DNA from: Candidatus Acidiferrales bacterium
GTDB lineage: Bacteria; Acidobacteriota; Terriglobia; Acidoferrales; UBA7541
Direction of reading: 5' to 3'
Length of the DNA: 5,764 bases
Assembly (NCBI GenBank): GCA_030043155.1
Contig: JASHYE010000208.1
Coordinates: 1-5,764, forward strand
Numbering within the stretch: position 1 is the stretch's first letter; each line of letters starts with the position of its first letter. Shown here piece after piece: positions 5,532-5,764 of the stretch. The notes below the pieces were generated by a model that saw only the letters and a program-made list of their open reading frames with translations, was not told the origin of the DNA and did not search any database. The position numbers were made by a program, and so were the translations under genes.

Positions 5532-5764
5532 CTACGAAAATAATTCCAGGATTTCCTCGCAGCGCTTGAACGGCGGTATGAGATAGGCGCCGGGCATTTC
5601 GCTGCGCGCCCAATTTAGCATGCGGCGAGCCAGCTCGAATCCGCGATCGCGCGCGGACACGCCGGCCGCCTCCATTTCCTTCAGCGTTGCTTCCGGAATC
5701 AAAATGCCGGGGACTTCATTATTCAAGCGCACCGCTTGTTTGTAGCTGGTGAGAGGCCAGAGGC
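5532..5764 (-). CDS. Methylenetetrahydrofolate reductase family protein, C-terminal fragment
   Basis: The last 76 residues of this protein are visible; the frame stays open through the right edge. The sequence LWPLTSYKQAVRLNNEVPGILIPE followed, after a helix, by ARRMLNWAR and GAYLIPPFKRCEEILELF matches the C-terminal end of the MetF TIM barrel. In this family NEVPG and the closing G-Y-(M/I)PPF-R motif are characteristic. The enzyme reduces 5,10-methylenetetrahydrofolate to 5-methyltetrahydrofolate with a flavin cofactor, supplying methyl groups for methionine synthesis. The N-terminal part is missing, so a stand-alone MetF cannot be told from the bifunctional homocysteine S-methyltransferase/MTHFR form. 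A GTG at 5732 lies inside the conserved region and is not the real start. Confidence 0.85.
   Translation of the reverse strand, partial: LWPLTSYKQAVRLNNEVPGILIPEATLKEMEAAGVSARDRGFELARRMLNWARSEMPGAYLIPPFKRCEEILELFS

Overview
The window reads as an ordinary chromosomal segment from a Gram-negative bacterium. It has moderately high G+C, dense coding, short gaps, and no mobile elements, RNA genes or CRISPR. A gene for GmhA (heptose precursor synthesis for lipopolysaccharide) supports a Gram-negative envelope. The mix of a HAD phosphatase followed by a DUF3108 protein, a short PilZ protein ending in an FPPDDW-type tail, a TauE/SafE + DUF1634 pair and an orphan CpsB-like PHP phosphatase is suggestive of Acidobacteriota. 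That assignment is an inference from recalled gene style and was not tested.

Layout from left to right. (1) The 3' end of a HAD-superfamily phosphatase (+, cut by the left edge) overlaps by 4 bp an exported or anchored DUF3108 protein (+, 249-1094). (2) A minus-strand block follows: a PilZ protein (1054-1419, tail-to-tail with DUF3108 over 41 bp), gmhA (1522-2103, start moved inward to an ATG with a good ribosome binding site), a DUF1634 membrane protein (2222-2614) and a TauE/SafE anion exporter (2615-3448). In transcription order this block is tauE, DUF1634, gmhA, pilZ. (3) A 251-bp divergent intergenic region (3449-3699) separates this block from a plus-strand pair: a CpsB/YwqE-type PHP phosphatase (3700-4497) and, after 140 bp, a membrane protein with an N-terminal zinc ribbon and a C-terminal YpmS-like (DUF2140-like) domain (4638-5489). 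(4) The C-terminus of a methylenetetrahydrofolate reductase-family protein (-, 5532 to the right edge) converges on it.

Functional themes: several genes concern the cell envelope (gmhA, DUF3108, the CpsB-like phosphatase, the anchored zinc-ribbon protein). The TauE/DUF1634 pair is a recognised transport module. The PilZ protein belongs to the c-di-GMP receptor family but has a degraded second ligand motif. Nothing here amounts to a clear new system. The most interesting items are the zinc ribbon-TM-YpmS-like architecture, the PilZ/DUF3108 coding overlap, the Asp-for-Glu change at a likely metal-ligand position of the PHP phosphatase, and two small tandem repeats (12 bp between genes, 21 bp in a linker).
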